Shown: piece by piece, positions 7,867 through 17,547 of the stretch
Numbering within the stretch: the first letter of the stretch is position 1
How the letters are laid out: each line of letters opens with the position of its first letter
Source of the DNA: Lachnospiraceae bacterium
GTDB lineage: Bacteria > Bacillota > Clostridia > Lachnospirales > Lachnospiraceae
Assembly (NCBI GenBank): GCA_024691125.1
Contig: JAILNV010000016.1
Coordinates: forward strand, 97,966-161,965
DNA length: 64,000 bases
Reading direction: 5' to 3'
Notes under the pieces: model-generated
Told to the model about the DNA's origin: nothing
Databases searched by the model: none
What the model saw: the letters and a program-made list of their open reading frames with translations, nothing else
Program-made: the position numbers and the translations under genes

Positions 7867-8979
7867 TCATACCGCCAGGCATTCTCTTGTACGGACATAA
7901 TATCCCTTGCCGGTTTCGGCCGCCAGTCCCTTGATCCCCAGCTCGACAAGAGAGCAGATAACATCCTTAAGTTCAAGGCCGGATGCTTCGGACAGATCTC
8001 CGATACTCCTTGCGTAAGGTTCAAGAAGTTCATAAACCTTCTTCTCGTTCTTATCAAGCTTAACCTTCGGAAGCTTCACTGTTTTCCTGTTATTGTCAAA
8101 AGATTCGTCAAGCATGTACATAATGTCCTCTGCGCTCATCACAGGCGTCGCTCCCTGCTTTATGAGCCTGTTGCAGCCCGTACTCAATGGATCCGTTATC
8201 CGCCCCGGTATAACAGTAACCTCCCTTCCCTGTTCCAGTGCCATGTCCACGGTTATCATGGTTCCGCTCTTCTCTCTTGCCTCTACGACCAGCAGGATAT
8301 CCGCAAGTCCGCTTATTATCCTGTTCCTTGCCGGAAAGAGCCTTGCTGAAGGCTTGGTATATATCCCGTATTCGGACAATACCCCTCCGTTCTCCTTTAA
8401 TCTTTCATACAGTACTCTGTTGGATGCAGGATAACAGGTATTGACTCCGCATCCGAGTACGGCATAGCTCCTTCCGCCTGCATTAAGTGCCGCTTCCTGT
8501 GAAATGCCGTCAATCCCGTAAGCCATGCCGCTGACGATAGTAACGCCGTATCCCGCAAGATCCGATGCGAAACGTCTTGCCATCATCCTTCCGTATTCCG
8601 AGCAGTTCCTCGCTCCTATTACGGCAACGCAATACACATCACCCGGCGGAAGGCTCCCCTTGCAGAACAGACCGAAGGGATGCCCCTGCGTCATCTTAAG
8701 CCTCTCAGGATACCTCACGTCATAATAAGGAATAAAGTCAATCCCCATCGAAAGCAGCTTCTCATATTCTGCATCAAGGTTCCAGTTCTGCCTCTTTTTT
8801 ATAATATCATCCGCGTATTTTTCGCTGATCCCTTCTAAATTAATAAGCTCCTCACGATCCATCTCATACAGGTGCTTCGTTCCCCCGGCGGACAGCGCGG
8901 TTTTCTTGACGCTTCCCGGATAAGCCCTGTCCATACCTGCCCACCAGTAGTCATATTTCATCTGTTCGGTATTATCCAT
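7867..8979 (-). CDS. dprA: DNA-processing protein DprA (Smf)
   Basis: DprA binds incoming single-stranded DNA during transformation and loads RecA; many non-competent bacteria also keep it. The 370-residue product has an N-terminal helix-hairpin-like region, the extended Rossmann core with VAVIGARNCSEYGRMMA, TIVSGMAYGIDGISQEAAL and LFPARNRIISGLAD, and a C-terminal winged-helix segment. AAGGAG lies before the ATG. It is 13 bases after comM and followed by topA. The pairing with comM suggests a competence or recombination role. The 205 bases to topA hold only a weak AT-rich stem (TGAATTT with AAATTCA). Confidence 0.96.
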   Translation of the reverse strand: MDNTEQMKYDYWWAGMDRAYPGSVKKTALSAGGTKHLYEMDREELINLEGISEKYADDIIKKRQNWNLDAEYEKLLSMGIDFIPYYDVRYPERLKMTQGHPFGLFCKGSLPPGDVYCVAVIGARNCSEYGRMMARRFASDLAGYGVTIVSGMAYGIDGISQEAALNAGGRSYAVLGCGVNTCYPASNRVLYERLKENGGVLSEYGIYTKPSARLFPARNRIISGLADILLVVEAREKSGTMITVDMALEQGREVTVIPGRITDPLSTGCNRLIKQGATPVMSAEDIMYMLDESFDNNRKTVKLPKVKLDKNEKKVYELLEPYARSIGDLSEASGLELKDVICSLVELGIKGLAAETGKGYYVRTRECLAV

Positions 8980-8992
8980 AAACGCACTCCTT

Positions 8993-10513
8993 CTATATTA
9001 TATATGAATTATTAAGAAACATGGCTTCTTTCAGATGTTCTCTCTCTATTTCATCCGAACCCGCAATATCAGCTATGGTCCTTGCCACCTTTAGTATCTT
9101 ATTATATGACCTTGCCGATATATCCAGCCTTTCCAGAGCATCCATGAACCACTTTCTGATGTCATCCGACATTCTGCAGAACCTGCCCGTTTCCTCGGCT
9201 CCCATCTGGGAATTAAACAGGATCCCGCTTCCTTCAAACCTTATCTTCTGCCGTTCATGAGCCTCCATAACCCTCTTTCTTACATCCGCAGACGACTCCG
9301 AGAGTGCATCATCCAGCATGCACTCATAAGACAGCCTTTCGACATCAACACATATATCCATTCTGTCAAGAAGCGGTCTGCTTAGTCTGTTAAGATATCT
9401 TTTCCTCTGCGGTTCCGTGCAGGTGCATTTCGAAAGATCAGGATATGCCCCGCATGGGCACGGGTTCATTGCCCCAACAAGCATGAAATCGGCCGGAAAT
9501 ACATAGGTTCCCTGATTCCGCGCCACAGTAATGCTCCTGTCCTCAAGCGGCTGACGCAGCACCTCGAGGGTATATCGTGAGAATTCCGCCATCTCGTCAA
9601 GGAACAGAACGCCGCGGTGCGCCAGTGAAATATTTCCAGGTCTCGGATACACTCCTCCTCCCGTCATCGCAACATCCGTCACCGTATGATGCGGGCTTAC
9701 AAAAGGCCGCTCCCTCATAAGGCGCTTAGAACTCTTGAGTAATCCGGCCACAGAGTATATACTCGACACCTCAAGCGCTTCCTCCTTGGTAAGCGGCGGA
9801 AGTATAGTCGGGATGCATTTGGCTAACATTGATTTACCGGCTCCCGGCGCTCCCACCATAAGCATGTTATGCATTCCGCTTGCCGCGATCTCAAGACCTC
9901 TTCGTGCGACCTTCTGCCCCTTTACATACTTAAGGTCGCAGGCGTTATATGATGTTTCCTCATCCGATCCGCTTCTTACACCTTTGTAAGGTTCTATTTC
10001 ATATTCTCCGTTAAGATATAGAGCGATCTCCCTGATATCGTGGACTCCGATTATCTCAACATCATCGGCCATCGCCCCTTCATCCCGGTTCTCATAGGGT
10101 ATTATGCATCTTTTTATTCCCATGCTCCTTGCCTTTATGACCATTGGAAGTATTCCGTTTATTCCTGTTACATCTCCGTTAAGCATAAGCTCGCCAAGTA
10201 TGATCGTATCCCCCGGAATTTCCTGCCTTATCTCACCCATGGCAGACAATATCGCTACAGCCATCGGCAGGTCATACCCCGTCCCCTGTTTCCTGATATT
10301 TCCCGGTGAAAGATTGACAGTGATGCGTTTAACCGGAAATGTGAAGCCCTTATTCTTTAATGCTGTCCTGACCCTTTCTCTTGCTTCTCTTACTTCGCCG
10401 GATAAATAACCGACGAGCTCAAACATAGGCATACCATCGGAAATGTCAGCCTCTACCTTAACGCAGAAGCCTTCTATTCCGTGGATGCCGAATGACAATA
10501 CGCTGCTAAGCAT
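8993..10513 (-). CDS. comM: ComM/YifB-family AAA+ ATPase (Mg-chelatase-like)
   Basis: ComM is a hexameric AAA+ helicase that extends branch migration of recombining DNA during natural transformation; it resembles magnesium chelatase subunit I but does not make chlorophyll. The 506-residue product has the N-terminal ChlI domain with the NLSPGNIRKQGTGYDLPMA segment, Walker A GAPGAGKSMLAK near residue 214, Walker B LFLDEMAEF, the Cys-containing MNPCPCGAYPD motif and a C-terminal helical domain. The second of two adjacent ATG codons is preferred because GGAGGG touches the first. A 240-base gap lies upstream; it holds the terminator of the next gene and no confident promoter. Confidence 0.95.
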   Translation of the reverse strand: MLSSVLSFGIHGIEGFCVKVEADISDGMPMFELVGYLSGEVREARERVRTALKNKGFTFPVKRITVNLSPGNIRKQGTGYDLPMAVAILSAMGEIRQEIPGDTIILGELMLNGDVTGINGILPMVIKARSMGIKRCIIPYENRDEGAMADDVEIIGVHDIREIALYLNGEYEIEPYKGVRSGSDEETSYNACDLKYVKGQKVARRGLEIAASGMHNMLMVGAPGAGKSMLAKCIPTILPPLTKEEALEVSSIYSVAGLLKSSKRLMRERPFVSPHHTVTDVAMTGGGVYPRPGNISLAHRGVLFLDEMAEFSRYTLEVLRQPLEDRSITVARNQGTYVFPADFMLVGAMNPCPCGAYPDLSKCTCTEPQRKRYLNRLSRPLLDRMDICVDVERLSYECMLDDALSESSADVRKRVMEAHERQKIRFEGSGILFNSQMGAEETGRFCRMSDDIRKWFMDALERLDISARSYNKILKVARTIADIAGSDEIEREHLKEAMFLNNSYII

Positions 10514-10713
10514 CATCCCTCCATATTCTTCTCATAATATGAGATTTCGATAATAGATGTAACCCTTCAATACAGCATGAACAGTTACTGTTAATTTACT
10601 GATTGGGAATAAAATATAAAGACATGAACTATCTTTCCCACTCCCTTCAGGGGAGCTTCATGATCAGTTCGATCCCGTGAATTATATGTGCTCTGAGATT
10701 ATATTATAAATAT

Positions 10714-10750
10714 GGGAAAAAGTAAAGGGGACGAAATCTCTTTCGTCCCC
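10714..10750 (-). terminator. Intrinsic terminator after the EAL protein gene
   Basis: On the minus strand GGGGACGAAA, loop GAGA, TTTCGTCCCC, then TTTACTTTTTCCC. The ten-base perfect stem (10727-10736 with 10741-10750) and T-rich tail lie just past the stop at 10761. Confidence 0.85.
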
Positions 10751-10760
10751 CGGTCCGGAA

Positions 10761-13700
10761 TCATCCGGCGTAATAATCTTCAAGAAAGCTCTCAAACTGA
10801 GGTATGGGTATCGGCCTTGAGTAATAATAGCCCTGTGCTATATCGCAGTCGATCGAATCCAGGAAATCAAGCTGTTCCTTGGTCTCCACTCCCTCTGCTA
10901 TAACCTCAAGTCCTATCATCTTGGCCATTCTTACGGAGGATTCCACTATGATCTTGCCTCTTTCCGTCGACATTATCTCATCAAGGAAGAATCTGTCGAT
11001 CTTCATGGTATCTATGGGAGCCGTACGGAGCATGTTAAGCGACGAATAACCCGATCCGAAATCATCCATCAGGATCTTGAAGCCCCTCTTCTTAAGCTCT
11101 CCCATATCCGTAAACAGCTCTGTGACATCCTCCATAAAGAGGTTCTCCGTTATCTCCACCTCCAGATATCTGGTCTCGAATCCGTATTTCTTTACCAGAT
11201 CCGTCAGCATATCCACAATGTCCGTTTCTCCGATATGTCTCCTTGAAACATTCACCGAAATGGGAAGCATTATGCCCCTTGCCTGAAGATCCACGATGTA
11301 TCTGCACGCCTCTTCCCACATGAAAATATCAAGCTTTGTAATAAAACCGTTATCCTCAAACAGTGAAAGGAAATGCGCCGGAACCAGAATTCCCTTAACC
11401 GGATGACGCCATCTTACCAAAGCCTCGGCTCCGCATATCTTTCCTGTCTTAATATTGATCTGCGGCTGTAAGAACATCTCGAATTCGTGGTTCGAAAGTG
11501 CCTTCTCCATCTCATTCTCGATCTCTGCCTGCTCACGCATCTTAAGCCTTATAACATCATCATATACCGCATAATTACTGAGCGCTGTGCCCTTTATCTG
11601 CTTCTTGACCGCCCTCGCCCTGTCACACATAAGCCTTGCCGGAATGTTTACATCTACAATTTTATAAATACCGTACAGAAGTGATATCTGCGTGGGCAGA
11701 TCCTTATGGTTCCTCATACGTTCGCTGAGCCTCGTCATGAAATTAAGGATTTCCTGCTCACCGTCATAGCTTAGGATAATATTGAACATATCGGCCTGAT
11801 ATCTGCAGGCATACAGGGTCTTCGGCAATATGTCCTTGATCTGGTCGGCCATGACTTTAAGACATTTGTTACCTGCATCGATGCCGTATCTGTCGTTAAT
11901 AAGCCTGAACTTATCAATATCAACGGACAGTATCGCCATATTCTTGTCTTCGTTAAGATGGACATACTGTTCCACCTTCTTATAGAACGTATCCGGCTTA
12001 TACAGATCCGTAACCGAATCGAAGTCTGCACGGTATTCCATTTCAGCTTTGATCTTCATTTCGGCGTCCACATTCTGAAATGTCGCCAGATACCTTACCG
12101 GCTTATTGTTAAGGCCGTGAAGCGGCTGGATAATTATCGTATACCAGATGCCCACACTGTTCTTGTTATACAGTCTTATCGTCGTCTTGACTGTCTGTCT
12201 GGATCTCTTAACCTCCTCAATGAATGATGCGAAGTCCTCCTCATCATCCTCATACGGAGTCAGCATGTTTACAACAGACCATTCATCCGTCAATGCCTTC
12301 TTATCAATATTGAATATTTCATCAAACATGGGACATAAATAATAACTGCCGTCGGCAACGTAATACTCGTATACCAGAATACCGGTCATTTCATTAACGT
12401 TCTCATGACGTTCGTTGCTGAGAGCCATATCCTTAAGGATATCACTCTTCTGCTTCATGATCTCATATTTGACCTTTGTCTCCATATTCTCAAGCCTGTG
12501 CTTAATATACTCATTTACATTAAGGAAAATTATAAGCACACGCTGAGCGCTCTGATCCTGCATGACCGCATAGAGGTTATACCATTCATATTCATTCTCG
12601 ACATTCATGAGCCTTACCTCACGGCACAGCAGCGAATCTCCGAGAAGCCTTTCCTGTCTGAGATACTTCGGATCGGTAATCTCGGTAAAGGTCCCTTTAT
12701 CTTCCGAGAAGATGACATTCTCGGCAAAATATTCCCTGAGCATCTGGTAATTCTTTATCCTCTTATCCATGACACTCTTTATATTCTCTTCTTTTATCCT
12801 TATGCAGCTGTTCTTCTCAAGATCTACGTCCCATATGATATCCTGCATTGATATCACGGCATTCTGAACCCTGATCCTGCTCTCGCTTATTTCCTCTTCC
12901 TGCTTCTTTATATTCTCTTTTACAGATGCAATAAGAAAGATACTCTTTCCGTTTCTTAAGCTTATACGCGTTGTCCTTGACTGCACCGTACATCGCATTG
13001 ATGTTGAATATATCTCGGAATCGTAAGAGGATTCACCGTCCCCCATCTGCTTTATCGGACAGTCCTGACACGGTTCGGTATAGCCCTTGTTCTGGACATA
13101 ACAGAGGCCTCCCGTTTCACAGTTAAGTCTTTCGCCGAGCATCTCATTCCTGTACAGTACATGATAATTCTCATCAACAGCATATGCCCAGCTGCACATC
13201 GGATCCAGGATATTGGACACAAGCTCCATTTCCTTGGTGGTAAGGATCGGGTTTATATCCTGTTCGATACGCTCCATCTTTTCATTATAAAGCACATAAT
13301 TATCCTTGCCGTTCCTCTTGGCATCCTGCAGAGCCTTACGGGCCCTGTCACACAGTAATTCCGCGCTCGCATCCTCACGTGTCATGATCGCTATGCCTAT
13401 CGAAACGGTAACCACGCAGTCAAGCTCACTCCATACATCCCTTACGGTCTGGCCGACATATGCCGCTCTCTCCTCCAGGATGGAAGTATTCCTTATTCCC
13501 TTCATGAATATGGCAAAACGGTCGGTTCCAAGACGTCCTATGATATCCGATCCCCTGAACGCCCTCTTTAATATCCTTGCTATCTCTACCAGCACGCCGT
13601 CCGCGCTGACAGAGGTATTACGCTCCTTCCACTCGTCATAATCATCTATATCAACGAGCATGATATTAGGTATGGCCTCGCTGTTCATCGTGGGCAGGTA

Positions 13701-14168
13701 TTCATCCACGAATCTTATGAAAGCCTCGCTGTTGAAAACATGCGTAAGATTATCCTTGTTCTTTTCAAGCTCCTCACTGCCGCGTTTCTGCTCATCATCT
13801 ATATAGGTCATGGTTCCGTACAGCACATTATCGTTAAGCTCATACTCATCCGGATTCCTGAACCTTCCCTTTAACTGATACCAGAAGAATTCCCCCGAAA
13901 AATCAAGGAATCTTATATATTCCATCTTGACCTTTCCGTCCTCCGGCGGCAACGTAAAGAATGAAATGGCTTTTCTTATGTCATCACTGTGGATCTTGCC
14001 CCTTACGCTTATATTTGCGACAAAGGATGCAATGCTGTGTGACTGCGGTATATATTTATCGATATTATCGGAGAAATTGATGACGTCTCTTTTAAGATCA
14101 TATTCAAAAGCTATGATGTCGTTAAGATCCATTGCGTTCTGGAACAGATTTGCGTTAAGCTTATTCAT
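10761..14168 (-). CDS. Large c-di-GMP phosphodiesterase with two degenerate GGDEF domains and an EAL domain
   Basis: This 1135-residue cytoplasmic protein probably breaks down c-di-GMP. It shows a PAS-like N-terminus (about 1-125) and a first GGDEF-fold whose signature is GTDRF (near 218). A long middle sensory part carries a cysteine-rich stretch (CETGGLCYVQNKGYTEPCQDC). A second GGDEF-fold reads QADMF, and a complete C-terminal EAL domain runs from about 895 to 1130. The EAL part has GAEALVRWRHP, EITENLFME, LMDDFGSGYSS, MKIDRFFLDE and VIAEGVETKEQ, so catalytic residues look intact, while both GGDEF signatures are lost. No membrane helices are seen. It has its own promoter and terminator. 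The degenerate GGDEF folds may bind GTP and regulate the EAL domain; this is inference. Confidence 0.9.
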   Translation of the reverse strand: MNKLNANLFQNAMDLNDIIAFEYDLKRDVINFSDNIDKYIPQSHSIASFVANISVRGKIHSDDIRKAISFFTLPPEDGKVKMEYIRFLDFSGEFFWYQLKGRFRNPDEYELNDNVLYGTMTYIDDEQKRGSEELEKNKDNLTHVFNSEAFIRFVDEYLPTMNSEAIPNIMLVDIDDYDEWKERNTSVSADGVLVEIARILKRAFRGSDIIGRLGTDRFAIFMKGIRNTSILEERAAYVGQTVRDVWSELDCVVTVSIGIAIMTREDASAELLCDRARKALQDAKRNGKDNYVLYNEKMERIEQDINPILTTKEMELVSNILDPMCSWAYAVDENYHVLYRNEMLGERLNCETGGLCYVQNKGYTEPCQDCPIKQMGDGESSYDSEIYSTSMRCTVQSRTTRISLRNGKSIFLIASVKENIKKQEEEISESRIRVQNAVISMQDIIWDVDLEKNSCIRIKEENIKSVMDKRIKNYQMLREYFAENVIFSEDKGTFTEITDPKYLRQERLLGDSLLCREVRLMNVENEYEWYNLYAVMQDQSAQRVLIIFLNVNEYIKHRLENMETKVKYEIMKQKSDILKDMALSNERHENVNEMTGILVYEYYVADGSYYLCPMFDEIFNIDKKALTDEWSVVNMLTPYEDDEEDFASFIEEVKRSRQTVKTTIRLYNKNSVGIWYTIIIQPLHGLNNKPVRYLATFQNVDAEMKIKAEMEYRADFDSVTDLYKPDTFYKKVEQYVHLNEDKNMAILSVDIDKFRLINDRYGIDAGNKCLKVMADQIKDILPKTLYACRYQADMFNIILSYDGEQEILNFMTRLSERMRNHKDLPTQISLLYGIYKIVDVNIPARLMCDRARAVKKQIKGTALSNYAVYDDVIRLKMREQAEIENEMEKALSNHEFEMFLQPQINIKTGKICGAEALVRWRHPVKGILVPAHFLSLFEDNGFITKLDIFMWEEACRYIVDLQARGIMLPISVNVSRRHIGETDIVDMLTDLVKKYGFETRYLEVEITENLFMEDVTELFTDMGELKKRGFKILMDDFGSGYSSLNMLRTAPIDTMKIDRFFLDEIMSTERGKIIVESSVRMAKMIGLEVIAEGVETKEQLDFLDSIDCDIAQGYYYSRPIPIPQFESFLEDYYAG

Positions 14169-14205
14169 GGCGGCACCCCCACTTTTGTCAGTACATGATA
14201 ATTAG

Positions 14206-14234
14206 ATTATAAATGATTTCAGACGTTATAACAA
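14206..14234 (-). promoter_or_regulatory. Promoter of the EAL protein gene
   Basis: Minus strand TTGTTA (14229-14234), 17-base spacer, TATAAT (14206-14211), 38 bases before the ATG at 14168, which has a GGGGGTG ribosome site. Found by eye. Confidence 0.55.
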
Positions 14235-14303
14235 CCTTTTTTACTAGTCAATTGCGGTTGCCGGAAGATGTATTTGGCATTATTTATCTGATGACATGTA
14301 GTG

Positions 14304-15608
14304 TCAGCGCGGTTGATCCGATATATCTGGCTCAAGGAAACGGGAAAATACGTAATTACCGTAATCTATGCCTTCTTCAGTCAGTCTGATACGCCCTCCG
14401 TTCCGCTCAATAAGTCCATCCACGATAAGCTTTTCAAGAACGTTTCCGAAGCTCTCATCCACTGTTCGTCCAAATCTCCGTACAAATTCATCTTCGGATA
14501 TCCCACTGCTCATCCTGAGTCCGAGAAACATGAATTCCTCCATACGATCCGATAATCCAAGCCTTAATTCCTCATCAAATCCAAGGGAAGAAACCGGGGC
14601 ATTCATATATTCTTTCATTTGCGTCGTATTTCTGTACCTGACATTATCGATAAGCGAAGATGCACCCACGCCAAGGCCCAGATAATCTGTTCCCGTCCAG
14701 TAGGAACTGTTATGTCTGCTCTCATATCCCGGGCGTGCGAAATTGGATATCTCATATCGGTGATAACCGTATTGCGCAAGACGTTCCACGGCAAAGTGAT
14801 ACATTTCCCTTTCCTCATCCTCGCCGGGCAGGTTCATGCCATCTCCTGTTCCTGTCTGCTGCTTACTTCTAAGCCCGTATTCTGCAATATTCTGTTCTTC
14901 TGCCTTATAACTCCCTTTATTATACCCTCTGTCTCCTCCGGCTTCGTCCCCGTTATCCTGATTCACTGCATATTTCTCATAGAATGGTGTACCTTCCTCC
15001 AGTATAAGGCTGTAGGCCGAAATATGCTCAGGCGTCGTATTCAGTCCCGCGACCGTATCTATGGTGCGTCGCAGTGATTCCATGGTCTGATAAGGTATTG
15101 CTGTCATGATATCCACATTTATATTGTCAAAGCCTGCCTCTCTTGCCGCATGATAAGTCTTCTCGAAATCACTGTAGCTGTGTATCCGCCCGAGTGCCTT
15201 AAGCTCCTTATCATCTGCCGACTGCAGACCGATACTCAGTCTGTTTATCCCGGCTTCCCTGTATACGGCAAGCTTTTCCTCCGTAACGGTCCCCGGATTA
15301 ACCTCTATGGTTATCTCAGGAGCATCTGTAAGGTCTCTGTATCCGAATACCTCTTCAACAGTTTCAAGTATGTTTTTTATATATGCAGGTTCTATGACGC
15401 TCGGGGTGCCGCCTCCTATATAGATCGTCCTGACCTCATATTCCCCTGCACTAAAGCCAAACTTCGTTTCACAGCCTCTTATCTCATTTATCAGTGCTTC
15501 AATATATCTTCTATGCATATCAGGTCCTGCGGGCATGGACTGGAAGTCACAATATCCGCATTTCTTCACGCAGAAAGGTATGTGTATGTATATTCCAAGT
15601 GCTTTCAT
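14304..15608 (-). CDS. hemW: HemW-like radical SAM heme chaperone with a low-complexity insertion
   Basis: HemW binds a 4Fe-4S cluster and S-adenosylmethionine and hands heme to target proteins. It resembles coproporphyrinogen dehydrogenase HemN but is usually not that enzyme. The 434-residue product has the radical SAM cysteines C13, C17 and C20 in CVKKCGYCDF, IYIGGGTPS near residue 63, the SIGLQS motif, and the HemW C-terminal domain from about 320. The HemN-specific N-terminal extension is absent. Residues about 216-262 are an unusual Gly/Asp/Gln-rich stretch (AVNQDNGDEAGGDRGYN...) interrupting a conserved region, which makes it some 45 residues longer than typical. It is divergent to the DNA polymerase gene. 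Confidence 0.88.
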   Translation of the reverse strand: MKALGIYIHIPFCVKKCGYCDFQSMPAGPDMHRRYIEALINEIRGCETKFGFSAGEYEVRTIYIGGGTPSVIEPAYIKNILETVEEVFGYRDLTDAPEITIEVNPGTVTEEKLAVYREAGINRLSIGLQSADDKELKALGRIHSYSDFEKTYHAAREAGFDNINVDIMTAIPYQTMESLRRTIDTVAGLNTTPEHISAYSLILEEGTPFYEKYAVNQDNGDEAGGDRGYNKGSYKAEEQNIAEYGLRSKQQTGTGDGMNLPGEDEEREMYHFAVERLAQYGYHRYEISNFARPGYESRHNSSYWTGTDYLGLGVGASSLIDNVRYRNTTQMKEYMNAPVSSLGFDEELRLGLSDRMEEFMFLGLRMSSGISEDEFVRRFGRTVDESFGNVLEKLIVDGLIERNGGRIRLTEEGIDYGNYVFSRFLEPDISDQPR

Positions 15609-15631
15609 ATAATCTCCCGGGTGTTATGCTT

Positions 15632-15660
15632 AATATATGTGCTGTTCTGAATAGTTACAT
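15632..15660 (-). repeat. 29-bp intergenic repeat, copy 1
   Basis: The minus strand reads ATGTAACTATTCAGAACAGC followed by ACATATATT, identical over 29 bases to 24337-24365 on the plus strand. It lies in the hemW 5' leader, just after the extended -10 box. The origin is unknown; see the finding on this repeat. Confidence 0.8.
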
Positions 15661-15667
15661 TATATCA
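15659..15667 (-). promoter_or_regulatory. Extended -10 promoter of hemW
   Basis: TGATATAAT on the minus strand gives a perfect TATAAT with the TG extension, 51 bases before the hemW start. No good -35 box is present, as is allowed for extended -10 promoters. Confidence 0.5.
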
Positions 15668-15722
15668 CAGAATACCGTATTTCCGATGAAATTCACATTT
15701 CTGTATGTTATGAACAAACCTC

Positions 15723-15751
15723 TTGAAAACATCCGTTCGATTACATATAAT
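15723..15751 (+). promoter_or_regulatory. Promoter of the Y-family polymerase with a LexA-like box in its spacer
   Basis: TTGAAA (15723-15728), exactly 17 bases, then TATAAT (15746-15751). The -10 box ends only six bases before the ATG at 15758, so transcription would begin at or next to the start codon. Positions 15726-15739 read AAAAC-ATCC-GTTCG, matching 8 of 10 fixed bases of the Gram-positive LexA (SOS) box CGAAC-N4-GTTCG, with one half-site perfect. A repressor bound there would block the polymerase. Both patterns are seen directly; the regulation is inferred. Confidence 0.65.
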
Positions 15752-15757
15752 TATCTT

Positions 15758-17287
15758 ATGAGTGATACAGAACGTTCCTACATTGCAATCGATCTTAAAT
15801 CCTTCTACGCCTCTGTTGAATGCGCCGACATAGGGCGCGATCCGCTTACCACGAACCTTGTGGTCGCAGATGTCAGCAGGACAGAGAAGACCATCTGCCT
15901 TGCCGTCTCCCCTTCTCTTAAAGCTTACGGAATCCCGGGACGGGCAAGGCTGTTTGAAGTTGTAAGCGCAGTTAAGAAGGTTAATGCAGACCGAAGAAAG
16001 AAGCTTGGCGGACATGATTTTTCAGGAAGCTCGGATGACTCGCTCGCTCTTGCCTCAGATCCTTCACTCGAATTATCATATATAGCCGCCAGGCCCAGAA
16101 TGTCACGCTATATGGAGGTCAGTTCGAAGATATACAATATATATCTTAAATATATTGCGCCTGAGGATATCCATGTATACTCGGTCGATGAAGTATTTAT
16201 GGATGTCACAGACTATCTTAAGACCTATGAAATGACGCCCCATGAGCTTGCAGTCACGATGATAAGGGATGTAATGACGGAAACGGGGATAACAGCAACC
16301 GCCGGAATAGGAACCAATCTCTATCTATGCAAGATCGCCATGGACATAGTAGCCAAGCATGTCCCGGCTGACAAAGACGGAGTCAGGATAGCCGAGCTTG
16401 ATGAGAGCAGTTACCGCAGACAGCTGTGGGGTCACACACCCTTAACGGATTTCTGGCGCGTCGGCAAAGGGATTGCCAGGAAGCTTGAGCAGAACGGAAT
16501 GTATACAATGGGTGATGTTGCGGCCTGCTCGGTGGGCGGAGCGCGTGAATACCATAATGAAGAACTTCTATACAGGCTTTTCGGCGTTAATGCGGAACTC
16601 CTTATAGACCATGCCTGGGGTTATGAGCCCTGTCTTATAGCCGATATCAAGGCTTATAAACCGGAATCGAACTCCCTTGGACACGGTCAGGTGCTGAAGG
16701 AGCCATACACTGCGGAAAAAGGCCGGCTTATCGTATGGGAAATGACTGATGTATTGGTTCTAGAGCTTGTAAGCAAGTCACTCATGACGGATCAGATAGT
16801 TCTGACAATAGGATATGATATAGAGAATCTGAAGGATCCGTCAAGAGCCGGTAAATACTCGGGAGAAGTGCATATCGATTATTACGGGCGCGAGGTACCG
16901 AAGCATGCTCACGGAACCGCCAATCTGAAGAAATATTCATCATCCACTCAGGATATACTCGAAGCCGTGATGGAGCTTTACGACCGCATAATAGACAGGA
17001 ACCTCCTTATAAGACGGGTAAATGTAACCGCAAATAACGTGATAAGCGAGCGTGAAGCCTCCGGACAGTTAAAATATGAGCAGCTTGACCTGTTCACTGA
17101 CTACAATACCCTGATCGAGCAGGAACGCAGGGAAGAAGAACGTCTTAAAAAAGAAAAGAGCATTCAGCATGCTCTTATTGATATCAAGAATAAATATGGC
17201 AAGAACGCTATACTTAAGGGAAGTAACTTTGTCGACGGAGCCATGACAAGAGAACGAAACAGCCAGATAGGAGGTCATAAAGCATAA
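15758..17287 (+). CDS. Y-family translesion DNA polymerase (UmuC/ImuB-like)
   Basis: Copies past damaged bases during the SOS response. The 509-residue protein has the Y-family catalytic sites D12 ([14 protein letters not shown]) and D144/E145 (YSVDEVFMD), the [21 protein letters not shown] palm segment, a helix-hairpin-helix thumb near [15 protein letters not shown] and a long C-terminal little-finger region. QLDLF near the C-terminus resembles a beta-clamp binding motif. The ATG at 15758 lacks a Shine-Dalgarno sequence but directly follows a consensus promoter, which suggests a leaderless mRNA. It is followed two bases later by a YolD-like gene, the pairing known from Bacillus UvrX/YqjW. 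Confidence 0.93.
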   Translation: MSDTERSYIAIDLKSFYASVECADIGRDPLTTNLVVADVSRTEKTICLAVSPSLKAYGIPGRARLFEVVSAVKKVNADRRKKLGGHDFSGSSDDSLALASDPSLELSYIAARPRMSRYMEVSSKIYNIYLKYIAPEDIHVYSVDEVFMDVTDYLKTYEMTPHELAVTMIRDVMTETGITATAGIGTNLYLCKIAMDIVAKHVPADKDGVRIAELDESSYRRQLWGHTPLTDFWRVGKGIARKLEQNGMYTMGDVAACSVGGAREYHNEELLYRLFGVNAELLIDHAWGYEPCLIADIKAYKPESNSLGHGQVLKEPYTAEKGRLIVWEMTDVLVLELVSKSLMTDQIVLTIGYDIENLKDPSRAGKYSGEVHIDYYGREVPKHAHGTANLKKYSSSTQDILEAVMELYDRIIDRNLLIRRVNVTANNVISEREASGQLKYEQLDLFTDYNTLIEQERREEERLKKEKSIQHALIDIKNKYGKNAILKGSNFVDGAMTRERNSQIGGHKA

Positions 17288-17289
17288 CC

Positions 17290-17502
17290 ATGAGCGAAAC
17301 CGGAAAATACGACGATATCATAAATCTACCGCACCATGTTTCAGTGACACATCCTCCCATGTCACGGGCTAACCGTGCTGCCCAGTTCTCTCCTTTTGCT
17401 GCCCTTACCGGTCTTGATGATGCCATGGACGAGACTGCCGTCGGAAGGATCGAATCCATCGCAGCATCTGAGCAGGGTGAGGAATTTATCGAAGCACCCT
17501 GA
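17290..17502 (+). CDS. YolD-like small protein paired with the Y-family polymerase
   Basis: A 70-residue protein with the segment [23 protein letters not shown], which resembles the conserved N-terminal core of YolD-like proteins. These are commonly encoded beside UvrX/UmuC-like polymerases in Firmicutes and are thought to act as a UmuD-like or regulatory partner; the biochemical role is not settled. The ATG is two bases after the polymerase stop and AGGAGG lies about 15 bases upstream, inside the polymerase gene. It is shorter than many homologues (about 100 residues), ending soon after an acidic [10 protein letters not shown] tail. Confidence 0.75.
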   Translation: MSETGKYDDIINLPHHVSVTHPPMSRANRAAQFSPFAALTGLDDAMDETAVGRIESIAASEQGEEFIEAP

Positions 17503-17547
17503 CTATAGTAAACGAATTTATTTCGTCCACCATAAGTGCCTGTCACT

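Noticed and set aside
15494..15757. Upstream in-frame extension of the Y-family polymerase
   Set aside because: The family starts at the [14 protein letters not shown] region. The extension overlaps hemW on the other strand and lies upstream of the consensus promoter.
17508..17525. Hairpin ACGAA/TTCGT between the YolD-like gene and the ZIP gene as a terminator
   Set aside because: Only five base pairs, A/T-rich, with no T-run.
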